64,000 nucleotides of DNA from Muribaculaceae bacterium (lineage in GTDB: Bacteria > Bacteroidota > Bacteroidia > Bacteroidales > Muribaculaceae), in the NCBI GenBank assembly GCA_009775355.1, contig VSPN01000008.1, positions 1 through 64,000 on the forward strand. The letters run 5' to 3'. A model generated the notes under the pieces. It made no database searches, had not been told where the DNA came from, and saw only the letters and a list, made by a program, of their open reading frames with translations. A program made the position numbers and the translations under genes. Numbering within the stretch: the first letter of the stretch is position 1; each line of letters begins with the position of its first letter. Of this stretch, positions 47,538 through 58,259 are shown one piece after another.

Positions 47538-49022
47538 ATGGAAAAATACATTCTTTCACTCGACCAGGGCACCACCAGCAGCCGGGCCATCGTATTCGAC
47601 CACGAGGGCAATATCTGCTCAGTGGCCCAGCATGAGTTTCCCCAGATCTTCCCGCAGCCGGGATGGGTGGAACATGACCCTCACCAGATCTGGGGATCCC
47701 AGGCATCGGTCATAGCCGAAGCTATCTCCCAGATCGGAATCAACGGCAAGGATATCGCCGCCATCGGCATTACCAACCAGCGCGAGACCACGATTGTGTG
47801 GGATGCCGACACCTGCGAGCCGATTTACAACGCCATAGTCTGGCAGGACCGACGCACTTCGGAATACTGTGACTCGCTTCGCGAAGCGGGCTATGCCGAC
47901 ATGATCCGCGAGAAGACCGGCCTGATTATTGACGCATATTTCAGTGCCACCAAGATCAAATGGATTCTTGACCATGTGCCGGGCGCACGCGACAGGGCCA
48001 ATGCCGGCAAACTGCGCTTCGGCACTGTCGACTGCTGGCTGATCGCATGCCTCACGCGATTCAAGGTGCATGCGACCGACGTGACCAACGCGGCGCGGAC
48101 CATGCTCTTCAATATCAACACGCTCGAATGGGACAAGGATCTTCTGCGGCTGTTCGACATTCCGGAGTCGATGCTTCCCGAGGTGAAGCCGAGCAGCGGC
48201 ATCATGGGCTACACCACCACCACACTCTTCGCCCATGAGCTGCCAGTGGCAGGAGTGGCCGGCGACCAGCAGGCCGCTCTCTTCGGACAGATGTGCGTCA
48301 AGCCGGGAGCGGTGAAGAACACTTACGGCACCGGCTGCTTCCTTCTGATGAATTCGGGCGACAAGCCTATCGTATCGAAAAACAGGCTTCTGTCGACCAT
48401 AGCGTGGAAGATCGGCGACAAGGTGACATACGCGCTCGAAGGCTCGATCTTCGTCGGAGGGTCTGTGGTGCAGTGGCTCCGCGACGGTCTCTGCTGCATC
48501 AATTCATCGTCACAGGTCGAGGACCTTGCAGCTTCCGTGCCCGGCACCGACGGTGTATACTTCGTGCCGGCACTCACCGGGCTCGGCGCACCATACTGGG
48601 ATCAGTACGCACGCGGCCTCATATGCGGCATATCAAGAGGCACGACTGCGGCCCATATCGCCCGTGCCGCTCTCGAAGGGATCGCATTTCAGGTCTATGA
48701 CATCGTCAAGGCCATGGAACTCGATTCCGGTCTGGGCATCACCGAACTCAAGGTCGACGGCGGCGCGTCGCGCAACAATCTGCTGATGCAGTTCCAGAGC
48801 GACATACTCTCGACCGATGTGCAGCGTCCGCGTGTCACCGAGACCACGGCACTCGGCGCGGCATATCTCGCCGGCCTCGCCGTGGGCTACTGGAAAGATA
48901 TCGACGAGATCAACGCGCAGTGGCAGATCGAGCGCACGTTCCGCCCGGAGGCAGACCCGCAGTTCGTAGCCTCGAAACTTTCGGGATGGAAAGACGCCGT
49001 GGAGCGCTGCCTCTCCAAATAA
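47538..49022 (+). CDS. glpK: Glycerol kinase
   Basis: Phosphorylates glycerol with ATP to give glycerol-3-phosphate. 494 residues, standard for the FGGY family. The N-terminal phosphate loop [10 protein letters not shown] and the substrate region GWVEHDP are present, as are the FGGY signatures GTGCFLLMN and DGGASRNN. It lies 53 bases after glpC, and glpF follows after 33 bases. Confidence 0.98.
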   Translation: MEKYILSLDQGTTSSRAIVFDHEGNICSVAQHEFPQIFPQPGWVEHDPHQIWGSQASVIAEAISQIGINGKDIAAIGITNQRETTIVWDADTCEPIYNAIVWQDRRTSEYCDSLREAGYADMIREKTGLIIDAYFSATKIKWILDHVPGARDRANAGKLRFGTVDCWLIACLTRFKVHATDVTNAARTMLFNINTLEWDKDLLRLFDIPESMLPEVKPSSGIMGYTTTTLFAHELPVAGVAGDQQAALFGQMCVKPGAVKNTYGTGCFLLMNSGDKPIVSKNRLLSTIAWKIGDKVTYALEGSIFVGGSVVQWLRDGLCCINSSSQVEDLAASVPGTDGVYFVPALTGLGAPYWDQYARGLICGISRGTTAAHIARAALEGIAFQVYDIVKAMELDSGLGITELKVDGGASRNNLLMQFQSDILSTDVQRPRVTETTALGAAYLAGLAVGYWKDIDEINAQWQIERTFRPEADPQFVASKLSGWKDAVERCLSK

Positions 49023-49055
49023 GCCCCCCTCATAATAACCCTAAACCATATTGCT

Positions 49056-49811
49056 ATGGAAGCTGTTGTAATTCCCGTTTTTCTGCAGTGTTTCTTTGAA
49101 TTCTTAGGAACATACGTGATGATTCTGCTCGGATGCGGCGTTGTGGCCTGCACCTCGCTCAAAGGATCGAAAGGATTGGGCGGAGGCTGGATCGTCGTTA
49201 CAATCGCATGGGGACTCGCCGTGATGTGCGGTGTCTTCATCGCCGGTCCCTATACGGGCGCACATCTCAACCCTGCCGTGACTCTCGGCCTCGCCATGGC
49301 CGGGAAGTTCAGCTGGGGGATGGTGGTGCCCTACATGATCTCACAGCTTGTCGGAGCTTTCCTCGGGGCGCTAACGGTCTATTATTTCTATAAAGACCAG
49401 TTCGAGGCTACCGAAGACAGGGAGACGAAACTCGGTGTATTCGCCACAATCCCGGCGATACGCAACGCCAAGCGCAATTTCCTGTCGGAAGTCATCGGCA
49501 CGTTCGTGCTCATTCTGGTGATTCTCTTTCTGGCCGAACGCGGCAACACCGCCGAAGTCGGCCTCGGCTCGATCGGAGCTCTCCCCGTGGCTCTGCTTGT
49601 CACCGTGATCGGCATGGCTCTCGGAGGCACCACCGGCTATGCCATCAACCCCGCGCGTGACCTCGGTCCACGCATGGTACACCACCTGCTCCCTATCAAG
49701 GGAAAAGGTTCGAGCCAGTGGAAATATGCATGGATTCCGATCATCGGACCGGTCATCGGCGCCGTCTTCGCGGTTCTTGTGTTCTACTTCTACCGCATGT
49801 GCATCCAGTGA
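49056..49811 (+). CDS. glpF: Glycerol facilitator (aquaglyceroporin)
   Basis: Inner-membrane MIP-family channel, 251 residues, six helices. Both NPA boxes are present: LNPAVT and NPARD. The Asp after the second box is the usual mark of glycerol-conducting members rather than water-only aquaporins. It brings glycerol in for GlpK and is the last gene of the glp operon, followed by a strong terminator. Confidence 0.95.
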   Translation: MEAVVIPVFLQCFFEFLGTYVMILLGCGVVACTSLKGSKGLGGGWIVVTIAWGLAVMCGVFIAGPYTGAHLNPAVTLGLAMAGKFSWGMVVPYMISQLVGAFLGALTVYYFYKDQFEATEDRETKLGVFATIPAIRNAKRNFLSEVIGTFVLILVILFLAERGNTAEVGLGSIGALPVALLVTVIGMALGGTTGYAINPARDLGPRMVHHLLPIKGKGSSQWKYAWIPIIGPVIGAVFAVLVFYFYRMCIQ

Positions 49812-49822
49812 TCTTCAACTAT

Positions 49823-49866
49823 ATAAAAGAGCGAGAGTCCTCTTCGGAGGGCTCCCGCTCTTTTAT
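49823..49866. terminator. Bidirectional terminator with TTCG tetraloop
   Basis: Two 20-base arms (49823-49842 and 49847-49866) with two mismatches close on a C(TTCG)G tetraloop, which is exceptionally stable in RNA. A/T runs flank both sides. It lies between the convergent glpF and dnaJ stop codons and should serve both. Confidence 0.9.
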
Positions 49867-49893
49867 GTATGATTGCTGGAGGAGAGAGTGTTA

Positions 49894-51102
49894 TCACTCT
49901 CCTCGATTTTCCTTGTTGAATATATGGCGCAGACGAGAGAAGATCCTCTCCGACGTGCTCTTCGAGGGAACTACGTTCGGAGCGTCCTTAAGGCTCTCTA
50001 TCGCGGCTTTCTCGGTATCTGAAAGCTGCTCGGGCACATAGACCATCACGTTGACAAGCAGATCGCCCTTCGCACCGCCGTTCATCTGCGGCAGCCCCTT
50101 GCCGCGGAGACGCAGCACCTTGCCGGGCTGCGTGCCCGGAGTGATCTTCAGGCGGGCGCGGCCTTCGATTGTCGGCACCTCGGCAGTGCCTCCGAGGGCG
50201 GCCGTCGGGAAGTCGAGCATCAGATTGTAGATAAGGTCGTTGCCGTCGCGTATCAGCTCGGGATCCTTCTCTTCCTGGATCTTGATGAGCAGGTCTCCGT
50301 TCACGCCGCCGTTGCGGGGAGCGTTGCCCTGGCCGCGGAGAGTGAGCACCATGTCGTTCTCGACTCCGGCAGGGATATGGAACGATACGATCTCCTCCTT
50401 CTTCTCTACGCCCTGTCCGTTGCAGTAGGAGCACTTCTCTGTTATGACCTTCCCCTCGCCGTTGCATTCGGGGCAGACCGACTGGCTCTGCATCGGGCCC
50501 ATGAAAGTCTGCTGCACGGTGGTGACATAGCCGGTTCCGTGGCAGCGCTGGCATGTGTGGAAGGCGGTGCCGTCTTTGGCGCCCGTACCCTTGCAGTGCG
50601 GGCAGGCCACGAGTTTCGGGATCTTGAGTTTCTTGTCGACGCCGTTCATTATGTCCTTGAGCGTGACCTTGACTGTGATGCGCAGATCGGTGCCCTTGTT
50701 GACATGCTTGCGGGCGCGGCCGCCTGCGGCGCCGCCAAAACCGCCGAACGAATCATCGCCGCTGAAACGTCCGCCGAAAATGTCGCCGAAGTGGGCGAAG
50801 ATATCTTCCATCGACATGCCGCCGCCAAAACCGCCGTAGCCGCCGAAACCGCCAGCTCCGCCACCGAAGCCCTGCGGACCCATCGAATGGCCGAACTGGT
50901 CATAGCGAGCTCGCTTGTCGGCATCGCTGAGCACATCATAGGCCTCCGCCGCCTCCTTGAATTTCTCCTCAGCCTCCTTGTCGCCGGGATTCTTGTCGGG
51001 GTGATACTGGATGGCCTTCTTGCGGTATGCCTTCTTTATTTCGTCTGCCGTGGCGTTTTTAGCCACGCCAAGCACTTCATAGTAATCTCTTTTCTCAGCC
51101 AT
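49894..51102 (-). CDS. dnaJ: Chaperone DnaJ
   Basis: Hsp40 co-chaperone that stimulates DnaK ATPase. 402 residues. J-domain with HPD at residues 34-36, a long Gly/Phe-rich linker, and four CxxCxGxG zinc repeats ([32 protein letters not shown]), then the substrate-binding and dimerisation region. It is a full type I DnaJ. It lies 34 bases after grpE, in the usual grpE-dnaJ order. Confidence 0.98.
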   Translation of the reverse strand: MAEKRDYYEVLGVAKNATADEIKKAYRKKAIQYHPDKNPGDKEAEEKFKEAAEAYDVLSDADKRARYDQFGHSMGPQGFGGGAGGFGGYGGFGGGMSMEDIFAHFGDIFGGRFSGDDSFGGFGGAAGGRARKHVNKGTDLRITVKVTLKDIMNGVDKKLKIPKLVACPHCKGTGAKDGTAFHTCQRCHGTGYVTTVQQTFMGPMQSQSVCPECNGEGKVITEKCSYCNGQGVEKKEEIVSFHIPAGVENDMVLTLRGQGNAPRNGGVNGDLLIKIQEEKDPELIRDGNDLIYNLMLDFPTAALGGTAEVPTIEGRARLKITPGTQPGKVLRLRGKGLPQMNGGAKGDLLVNVMVYVPEQLSDTEKAAIESLKDAPNVVPSKSTSERIFSRLRHIFNKENRGE

Positions 51103-51136
51103 TTTGATAAATCTTTAGGGGAAAGCGTTCCGGGCA

Positions 51137-51745
51137 TCACTGGCCTACCACGACCTTTGCATGGCGGAGCACCTTGTCGTTGATCATATATCCCTTCTCG
51201 ACAGTGTCGATGATCTTGCCTTTCAGATTCTCGTCGGGCACCGGCACTGCTGTTATCGCCTCGTGACGGTCGGCATCGAAATCGCGGTCTTCGGGATCCA
51301 TCTCCTTCACACCGTTCTGTTCGAGATATTTCTTGAGTTTCTTGTATATCAGTTCCATTCCCTCTCGGATCGAGGCGGCGTCATCGACACCGTCGGAAGC
51401 TTTTAGAGCGCGCTCGAAATCATCAACCACCGGAAGCAGACCCTTGAAGGCCGACTCGGCGGCATTCTTTATAAGTTCCGATTTCTCACGCAGTGTGCGC
51501 TTGCGGAAGTTGTCGAACTCCGCCATCAGAAACATATACTCTTTCTTCACCTTCTCAAGAGAGGTCTTGAGCGACTCGTTCTCAGCCGCCAACTTCTCCT
51601 CTTCTGTCATCTCGGCGGCTGCCTCTTCAGCAGTTTCCGCCTCAGCGGCGGCTTCTTCAGCCGGAGAGGCGTTGAGATCGTCTACAATCACAGCCTCGGG
51701 ATCTTCCTGAGGTTCGGTCTTCTTATAGTTCTTCTTGTCGTCCAT
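51137..51745 (-). CDS. grpE: Nucleotide exchange factor GrpE
   Basis: ADP-release factor for DnaK, about 202 residues from the ATG at 51745; the ORF could extend 25 codons, but the extension looks like leader. An acidic N-terminal region (Glu/Ala-rich) leads into the long dimer coiled coil. The conserved FDNFRKRTLREKSE and the C-terminal beta-domain follow (PDENLKGKIIDTVEKGYMINDKVLRHAKVVVG). dnaJ follows in the same operon. The 178 bases upstream, after ispE, should hold its own promoter, but I found no full consensus box. Confidence 0.97.
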   Translation of the reverse strand: MDDKKNYKKTEPQEDPEAVIVDDLNASPAEEAAAEAETAEEAAAEMTEEEKLAAENESLKTSLEKVKKEYMFLMAEFDNFRKRTLREKSELIKNAAESAFKGLLPVVDDFERALKASDGVDDAASIREGMELIYKKLKKYLEQNGVKEMDPEDRDFDADRHEAITAVPVPDENLKGKIIDTVEKGYMINDKVLRHAKVVVGQ

Positions 51746-51923
51746 CTTCTTATATTTGTTATGCCCGCATGGCGGCGGAACGGTCTCCGTGCAGACTCGG
51801 GCATTGATTGATTTTAACAAATTTCAAGCCAGAAAGTGTTAACCCGATATCAAGTTGTCAACACCCTTCTTTTCTCTCCTTTCGTATGCGCAGCATGAAC
51901 ATGAGATGACAGCAGGGCGTTTC

Positions 51924-52814
51924 TCACAATTCTAACAAATATGTGTGTGTTATAGTTGGATTGCACGCTATTTCCGACATCGCCTCGCGAGCCTCTACGC
52001 AGCTCGGCCAGAGGCCGTAGATGCAACTTCCGCTTCCGGTCATCGACGCGTAGACAGCACCGGCTTCATAGAAGGCGGCCTTTATGTCGGCAAGTACGGG
52101 ATATTGCGGGAAGATGGACTCCTCGAAGTCATTAACGACCAGACCGCGCCAGTCGGCCACGGGGATGGCGGGAAGAGTGCGGAGGTCGAAAGCAGAGGGG
52201 CGCGGTCTGACTCCGGCAAAAGCCTCGCGTGTCGATACGCTCACCGACGGTTTGGCGACTCCGAGCCACATACCCGACAGATCGAGCGGAATCTCCTCAA
52301 GCCTCTCCCCCACTCCCTCGGCATATGCGGGGCGGTTGACAAGGAAGAACGGGCAGTCGGCTCCGAGACGCAGTGCCGCCGCTGCGAGTTCTTCGGGCGA
52401 GAGTGCGCTTTCAGGATTCCGTTCACGCGCCAGTCTGTCGATCATGGCGAGGGTGAAAGCTGCGTCTGCGCTTCCGCCGCCCATTCCTGCGCCGTCGGGC
52501 AGGTGCTTGTCGAGACGGATGGTTACGGCCAGGTCCGAACCGGGGCGAAGCCGGAAATATTCCTCGGCAGCACGCCATACGAGATTTTTCTTCGGGGCGC
52601 AGTCAACGGCTCGGCCTGTGGTGACAAGTGAGAACGGAGTGGCGCTGTCGGCGCGGCATATTTCCAGGACGTCGCAGAATTCTACCGGATTCGACGGTGT
52701 GCCGGCCTTGATGCCGACCGGATAAAAGAGGGTCTGCAGATCGTGATACCCGTCCTGACGGCGCCTCACGATCTGCAGTCCCAGATTGATTTTTGCGTTT
52801 ACAAACTTTATCAT
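51924..52814 (-). CDS. ispE: 4-diphosphocytidyl-2-C-methyl-D-erythritol kinase
   Basis: GHMP-family kinase of the MEP pathway for isoprenoid precursors. 296 residues. The ATP loop PDGAGMGGGSADAAFTLA and the N-terminal KINLGLQIVRRRQDGYHDL are characteristic; the C-terminal ASMTGSGSCIYGLW glycine loop is present. It is the last gene of the seven-gene run, 20 bases after the S9 peptidase. Confidence 0.96.
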   Translation of the reverse strand: MIKFVNAKINLGLQIVRRRQDGYHDLQTLFYPVGIKAGTPSNPVEFCDVLEICRADSATPFSLVTTGRAVDCAPKKNLVWRAAEEYFRLRPGSDLAVTIRLDKHLPDGAGMGGGSADAAFTLAMIDRLARERNPESALSPEELAAAALRLGADCPFFLVNRPAYAEGVGERLEEIPLDLSGMWLGVAKPSVSVSTREAFAGVRPRPSAFDLRTLPAIPVADWRGLVVNDFEESIFPQYPVLADIKAAFYEAGAVYASMTGSGSCIYGLWPSCVEAREAMSEIACNPTITHTYLLEL

Positions 52815-52834
52815 TACGCTTTTTCAGTCATTCT

Positions 52835-55621
52835 TCATTCTTCAAGTTCGAAGCCCCATTCCTGTCCTTTGCGCACCATCGGCACTCCCTGCTTCATCCA
52901 CTTCGGCATGGGGTCGCCTTTGAGATAATGATCGAAGAACTGCTGGAGCCGGCGGGTTATGTCCTTGCGGTTCTTTCGTGCGCGTATATTGTGGGCCTCG
53001 CCGTTATACTGAAGCATCCACACGGGCTTCTGGAGTCTTCTTAGAGCCATGAACATCTCAATGCCCTGATACCAGGGCACGGCACCGTCGGCATCGTTAT
53101 GCATTATCAGAAGGGGAGTCTTGACACGGTCGGCGAAGAATACGGGGGAGTTGGCCACATACTGGTTTGTCATCGACCAGAGGTCGCCTCCGATTCGGCT
53201 CTGCCCCTGCTCATACTGGGCCTGACGCGAGCTGCCCGATTCCCAGCGAATGCCGCCGTAGGCGGAGGTCATGTTGGCCACTGGCGCGCCCGATCCGGCG
53301 CATGCGAACATGTCGGTGCGTGTCACAAGATATGCCGTCTGGTATCCTCCCCAGCTCTGGCCGTCGATGCCGATGCGCTCCTTGTCGATCCAGGGGTAGC
53401 GGCGGCACATCTCCTCGGCTCCCGAGCATACGTAATTGTAGGCGTCCTCGCCGGGGCGTCCGGCGTTGTAGTGGATATCGGGAACGAACACGACGTAACC
53501 TCTGCTCACATAGAAAGGATAGTTGACCCAGCTCCACGACGGCTCCATCGTGTAGTGGCGGTAGAGATCTTCCGAACCGGTCTCATAGAATACGCAGAGC
53601 ATCGGATATTTCTTGTCGGGGTCGATGTCGTCGGGCACGTAGAGCACACCTTCCGACTGGCTGCCGTCGTACGCATACCAGCGTTCGAGGCGAGCGGTGC
53701 CCCACTTGTAATCTTTCATCTGCGGATTGGCGTCGGTGAGCTGCACGGCCTTCGAGAAGTCGGTGCCGCGGCATTCCCAGATGTCGGGCGATGTCGAGAA
53801 GTTGGCGCGCTGCCATGTGTAGACCTCGGCGTCGCGGGCCTTGAGGATCTGCGTGTAGGCATAAGTGTTGAGTTCTGTCACCGATGGAGCCTGCGGGCGA
53901 CCGTATTTCATCGTGGCCAGGCCGTTGTATTTGTCGGCATAGCTGAACACTTCGAGCAGCATTCCGTCGCCACGGCTCAGGCATCGGCGTTCGGGGTCGG
54001 TGTTGCGGTATCTGTAGCGCAGGTCTCGTTTTCTGCCATCGCCAGCGGTGAGGCAGATCGGTTCTTTCTCGCCGCGGGGATCAAGGCTCCAGATGTCGTG
54101 GCGGTCGTAGACGAGCAGCGCGCCGTCACCCTCGCTCCAGCCGGCTATGCCGTAGTTGCCTGAAGGCGCAGGATGCCGGTCATCGGTATCCCAGAGAGGA
54201 TACGGCACTTTTTCGCTGACGCAGACAGTCTTTCCGGTCGCGATCTCGTATGTATAGTAGTTTCTGTCGCGGAACCAGACGACAAACCGGTCGGCGGGCG
54301 AGAGTTCGGCACCGAGAGCGGTCTGGCACTCCCCGGCCTCCCGCCTCTCGCCGGTGTTGACATTCACTACATCAAGACTCATAGGGGCGTAATAGTCCCA
54401 CTGGTGCGAGACGATATTGTCGGTAGCGTCACTGACGAGAGCCCAGTCGCCGTCCCAGCGGTCGGGAGCATCAACCACGGCATGGAAACGATCGGTAATA
54501 AGCACCGGCTTCAGCGTGGCAAGATCGACCACAACCGGGAAGTTGTGCTTGCGTATCCTCTCTATCCGGTTCTCCTCCTGCGGCGGAGTGAGGGGCTTGT
54601 CCCATACCCATATGTCGAGCTTTCCCTGCTCGAAGTCGACGATCGTCGTGTCATCGGGCGCGATGACGGGCGCGACTCCGGCCACGAGACGACGGCCGTT
54701 GTGTGAGAACTTCAGTTCGGTGTACTGGTTCGGCAGAAGTTCATTGCCATTCTGATCCTTTAGCGCGAGGTCGAGTCTGAGCGGAGAGCGCAGATCTTCG
54801 CGAAGGTCGCTCACAAACACCGACGCGCGTTTTGTGCCGGTCTTGACAGAATCGTCAGAAGCCGTAAAGGCGAGTCTCGTGCCATCCTCGCTGAATACGG
54901 GAGCCCCATAGAAGCGCCTGTCGCGGTCGATTATGGTGTATGAGGTGTCGGGGAGTATAAAGACACCGACACCATCGGTGGCCAGGCTGTCTTTCTCCGG
55001 CTTGCGCACATTGAGCGCGAGTTTGCGCCCGTCGTTTGAGAATGCATAGTCATTGACCCAGCGCGTCACCTTGCGGGTGCCGGTCTGCGGATTAAGAAGC
55101 ACGAGCGGGCGGCCGCTCTCCTTGTCTTTTAGCTGTTTTGGGGTGATCAGTGTTGTGTCGCACGACCTGAATGCCACCCAGTCTCCGCCGTCGCGGGCGA
55201 TGCGGAAATCGGTCACATCGCCGATACGGATCACGCTGAGTGTCTTAAGATCGACAATCGCAAGCGAGTCCTGGGGCAGTTCGCTGTCTTTCTTCTTGTC
55301 GATCTTGGCTTTGCGGGTGTCGGCATGGAATGGTTTGATCAGTGCCACTCCCCAGCGGGCGTCGGCCGAGATGCGGGCGTTGTAGCCCCGCGGCACCTCG
55401 ACGCGCTTGCGGGTGCGTGTGTTGTAGAACGTCAGGATGCCATCGCCCTCCTGAGGATTGACGGCAAATGCCGCCCATTCGCCATTACGGCTCACTTCCA
55501 TGTTGCGCACTGACTTCCACGCGTCGAAATCGTCATGGCCGAGCGTTTTCTTGTCGGCGAGCGCGGAGCCTCCGGCTATGGCGGCGGCAAGCGCGATGCA
55601 GACCGGCAGATGTCTATTCAT
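52835..55621 (-). CDS. S9-family prolyl-oligopeptidase-like serine peptidase
   Basis: 928 residues. Signal peptide (CIALAAAIAGGSALA), then an N-terminal beta-propeller-like region, and a C-terminal alpha/beta-hydrolase. The nucleophile motif GQSWGG (Ser near residue 754) is present, with an acidic residue in HNDADGAVPW and a catalytic His in NGEAHNI. It is a dipeptidyl-peptidase-like periplasmic or exported enzyme that trims oligopeptides. It lies six bases after ribBA. Confidence 0.93.
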   Translation of the reverse strand: MNRHLPVCIALAAAIAGGSALADKKTLGHDDFDAWKSVRNMEVSRNGEWAAFAVNPQEGDGILTFYNTRTRKRVEVPRGYNARISADARWGVALIKPFHADTRKAKIDKKKDSELPQDSLAIVDLKTLSVIRIGDVTDFRIARDGGDWVAFRSCDTTLITPKQLKDKESGRPLVLLNPQTGTRKVTRWVNDYAFSNDGRKLALNVRKPEKDSLATDGVGVFILPDTSYTIIDRDRRFYGAPVFSEDGTRLAFTASDDSVKTGTKRASVFVSDLREDLRSPLRLDLALKDQNGNELLPNQYTELKFSHNGRRLVAGVAPVIAPDDTTIVDFEQGKLDIWVWDKPLTPPQEENRIERIRKHNFPVVVDLATLKPVLITDRFHAVVDAPDRWDGDWALVSDATDNIVSHQWDYYAPMSLDVVNVNTGERREAGECQTALGAELSPADRFVVWFRDRNYYTYEIATGKTVCVSEKVPYPLWDTDDRHPAPSGNYGIAGWSEGDGALLVYDRHDIWSLDPRGEKEPICLTAGDGRKRDLRYRYRNTDPERRCLSRGDGMLLEVFSYADKYNGLATMKYGRPQAPSVTELNTYAYTQILKARDAEVYTWQRANFSTSPDIWECRGTDFSKAVQLTDANPQMKDYKWGTARLERWYAYDGSQSEGVLYVPDDIDPDKKYPMLCVFYETGSEDLYRHYTMEPSWSWVNYPFYVSRGYVVFVPDIHYNAGRPGEDAYNYVCSGAEEMCRRYPWIDKERIGIDGQSWGGYQTAYLVTRTDMFACAGSGAPVANMTSAYGGIRWESGSSRQAQYEQGQSRIGGDLWSMTNQYVANSPVFFADRVKTPLLIMHNDADGAVPWYQGIEMFMALRRLQKPVWMLQYNGEAHNIRARKNRKDITRRLQQFFDHYLKGDPMPKWMKQGVPMVRKGQEWGFELEE

Positions 55622-55627
55622 GTGATG

Positions 55628-56833
55628 TCAGATTTTATGAAGGTCATGCCCCATACGGGTTTTCTTGGTCTCCATGTAGCGTGCGTTGTATGGATTCGGC
55701 TCCACCTCGAGGGGCACGATCTCCGAGATCTTCACGCCATAACCCTCAAGGCCGACACGCTTCACCGGGTTGTTGGTCATGAGGCGCATGTTTCTGACGC
55801 CGAGAGAGTGCAGTATGTTTGCGCCGATGCCATAATCGCGTTCGTCGGCCTTGTGTCCGAGGTGCAGGTTGGCGTCGACAGTGTCGAGTCCGTTTTCCTG
55901 AAGCTTGTAGGCGCGGATCTTGTCCATCAGGCCTATACCCCGGCCCTCCTGGTTAAGATAGACCACCGCTCCGCGCCCCTCTTTCTCTATGAGCTGCATG
56001 GCGAGGTGCAGCTGCTCGCCGCACTCGCAGCGCTGCGAGCCGAATATGTCGCCGGTCATGCATGAGGAGTGCACGCGGACCAGCACCGGCTCCTCACCTG
56101 TCACGTCACCCTTGATCAGGGCTATGTGCTCGAGTCCGTTCTCTTTCTGGCGGAACGGGATGAGGCGGAAATGCCCGTAGGCGGTCGGCATGTCGACCTC
56201 TTCGCCGCGCTCCACGAGCGAGTCGTTGCTTAGGCGGTAGGCTATGAGGTCGCGGATGCTGATGAGCTTCATTCCCCACTCGTCGGCACGGCGGCGGAGT
56301 TCGGGGAGACGCGCCATCGAGCCGTCGTCGCTCATGATCTCCATGAGGGCCGCGGCGGGCTGGAGCCCGGCGAGACGGGCGAGATCGACGGCAGCCTCTG
56401 TGTGGCCGGCGCGCTGGAGCACGCCTCTGTCTTGCGCGTAGAGGGGATTGATGTGGCCGGGACGTCCGAATGTGGCGGGAACCGATTCAGGATCGGCGAG
56501 CGCGCGGATGGTGGCGGCGCGGTCCTGTATCGAGACTCCGGTCGAGCAGCCTTCGAGCTTGTCGACGGTCACGGTGAAGGGAGTGCCGAGCACCGAGGTA
56601 TTGTCGTCTACCTGACGCGGCAGCTCAAGTTCGTGGCAGCGGGCCTCGGTGATGGGCACGCAAAGCACGCCGCGGGCGTTCTTGAGCATGAAGTTGACGT
56701 CTTCGGGGGTGATCTTCTCGGCCGCGATGATGAGGTCGCCCTCGTTCTCGCGGTCCTCGTCGTCGACTACTACTACAAATTTACCATTGCGGAAGTCTTC
56801 GAGAGCTTCCTCTATGCTGTCAAGTTTGATCAT
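55628..56833 (-). CDS. ribBA: Bifunctional riboflavin synthesis protein RibBA
   Basis: 401 residues. The N-terminal half is 3,4-dihydroxy-2-butanone-4-phosphate synthase ([28 protein letters not shown]). The C-terminal half is GTP cyclohydrolase II with zinc cysteines ([18 protein letters not shown]) and QEGRGIGL. The two activities supply both precursors of riboflavin. It precedes the S9 peptidase by six bases and follows rsmD by 43. Confidence 0.97.
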   Translation of the reverse strand: MIKLDSIEEALEDFRNGKFVVVVDDEDRENEGDLIIAAEKITPEDVNFMLKNARGVLCVPITEARCHELELPRQVDDNTSVLGTPFTVTVDKLEGCSTGVSIQDRAATIRALADPESVPATFGRPGHINPLYAQDRGVLQRAGHTEAAVDLARLAGLQPAAALMEIMSDDGSMARLPELRRRADEWGMKLISIRDLIAYRLSNDSLVERGEEVDMPTAYGHFRLIPFRQKENGLEHIALIKGDVTGEEPVLVRVHSSCMTGDIFGSQRCECGEQLHLAMQLIEKEGRGAVVYLNQEGRGIGLMDKIRAYKLQENGLDTVDANLHLGHKADERDYGIGANILHSLGVRNMRLMTNNPVKRVGLEGYGVKISEIVPLEVEPNPYNARYMETKKTRMGHDLHKI

Positions 56834-56876
56834 GATTATTCTTAATTATGACTTGATGTGATTCTTTACAATATGC

Positions 56877-57449
56877 TCAGCCGTCTGTTTCGCCAGTTTG
56901 ACACTCTCCTGCCCCCGGCACTCTGAACATGCTGAAATTGACCGATCCGTAGACAAGATGCCTGTAGAAACCGGGCATTCGGCTGAAGTCGTGGCTTTTG
57001 CCGTGCTCTATTATTACCAGCGAACCCGGCTTCACGAGAGCGGAGCCGAGTATCAGCGAGGGTATCTCGGCAAAGCGGGGATGGTCGTATGGGGGATCGG
57101 CGAAAATGACGTCGAACGCCTCGTGCGTCCGCTCAATGAACCGGAACACGTCGCCGCGCACCTGTCGGAGCGCGGTGTCGCCGAGTTTCTCCTTGACCGA
57201 GCGTATGAACGCCGACTGCACCGGAGCCTGCTCGACGGCAGTGACCGACGCGGCTCCACGCGACACGAATTCCCAGCTGATCGCGCCGGTGCCGGCGAAT
57301 AGATCGCAGACCTTGCGCCCTTCGGTCTCGTCGGCGTTCTCGAGAACGTTGAAGAGGTTCTCGCGGGCGAAGTCCGTTGTGGGTCGCGCTGTTATGTTTC
57401 TGGGGACGTCAAAACGGCGACGTCCGTATTTTCCTCTGATTATTCTCAT
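56877..57449 (-). CDS. rsmD: 16S rRNA guanine-N2 methyltransferase RsmD
   Basis: 190 residues. Methylates G966 of 16S rRNA in the E. coli homologue. The SAM-binding motif DLFAGTGAISWEFVSRGA and the catalytic DPPY (IFADPPYDHP) are present. The N-terminal RIIRGKYGRRRFDVP is also typical. Only two bases separate it from the DUF3822 gene, a pairing common in Bacteroidetes. Confidence 0.96.
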   Translation of the reverse strand: MRIIRGKYGRRRFDVPRNITARPTTDFARENLFNVLENADETEGRKVCDLFAGTGAISWEFVSRGAASVTAVEQAPVQSAFIRSVKEKLGDTALRQVRGDVFRFIERTHEAFDVIFADPPYDHPRFAEIPSLILGSALVKPGSLVIIEHGKSHDFSRMPGFYRHLVYGSVNFSMFRVPGAGECQTGETDG

Positions 57450-57451
57450 GT

Positions 57452-58258
57452 TCAGTTTCTGAGAAGCAACGAGCCCACAAGCGGCAGTTCCGCTTTCGCA
57501 CCGGGCGACGGCACCATTGTCAGCATTACGTAAGAGATGTCACGGCGCAATTCGCGCATCAGGCCGGTCTTGATGTCGCGCAGCCCGGAGAGCGAGACCT
57601 GGACCGAGGCCGGGTCGAGACCGTAGACCTGCATTATGTTGAAAAGATGATACTGTATGTCGGCCGGGTCATGCCAGCGGTGCGTCACCCCGGCAAGCAG
57701 CGAGCGTCCGGAGAAGGCGATGAAGTCGGCCTCACCCTCGCGGATGTCGATGAATACACGTGACTCGTCGGCTCCCCTTTCGCGAAACCGCCGCGCCAGC
57801 ACACTCAGATGCGGATGGATGCGCGCACCGGGGAACGTGCGCTGCAGGAAGGCGTTCAGTCCGGGCACTAGGCTTCCGAGACATGTGGCGTTGCCTACTG
57901 TGCCGGAGATGATGTCGCAGCATTCGGCGTCATAGACCTGCGTGTAGAGGCGACACATCTCCTCGTCGTCGTCGGCCGCCATTTCCGACGGCACCCAGAT
58001 CGAGCGCGGGGCAACCACCGCGATGTCGGCAGAGAAGTCGTCGAGCACCTGAGGATGGTCGTAGACCGTGTTCTCTATGCGCTCCAGAAGCGAGCCGGAA
58101 TCGGCATTCCACTTCTCGTCAAAAAGCGTGACAAGTTCCTGAGTCGGGCTGGCATGCCTGAGCCATGCGCCGATTCCCTGCGCCGATATGACGCAGATAA
58201 GCCTCCAGTCGGCGATGTCGCCGATACGCACCGCCTGATAGGTGTTGCTTTCGTTCAT
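57452..58258 (-). CDS. DUF3822 family protein
   Basis: 268 residues. It resembles the DUF3822 family of Bacteroidetes, which has an actin/ASKHA-like fold (DIAVVAPRSIWVPSEM; FIDIREGEADFIAFSGRSLL). No catalytic function is established. It almost always neighbours rsmD, as here, and the one-base gap to the MATE gene and two-base gap to rsmD indicate a tight operon. A link to rRNA modification or ribosome assembly is inference from neighbourhood. Confidence 0.8.
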   Translation of the reverse strand: MNESNTYQAVRIGDIADWRLICVISAQGIGAWLRHASPTQELVTLFDEKWNADSGSLLERIENTVYDHPQVLDDFSADIAVVAPRSIWVPSEMAADDDEEMCRLYTQVYDAECCDIISGTVGNATCLGSLVPGLNAFLQRTFPGARIHPHLSVLARRFRERGADESRVFIDIREGEADFIAFSGRSLLAGVTHRWHDPADIQYHLFNIMQVYGLDPASVQVSLSGLRDIKTGLMRELRRDISYVMLTMVPSPGAKAELPLVGSLLLRN

Positions 58259-58259
58259 G

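Noticed and set aside
53099..54163. 354-codon open frame on the plus strand
   Set aside because: Antisense to the S9 peptidase; composition matches codon shadowing in a GC-rich gene.
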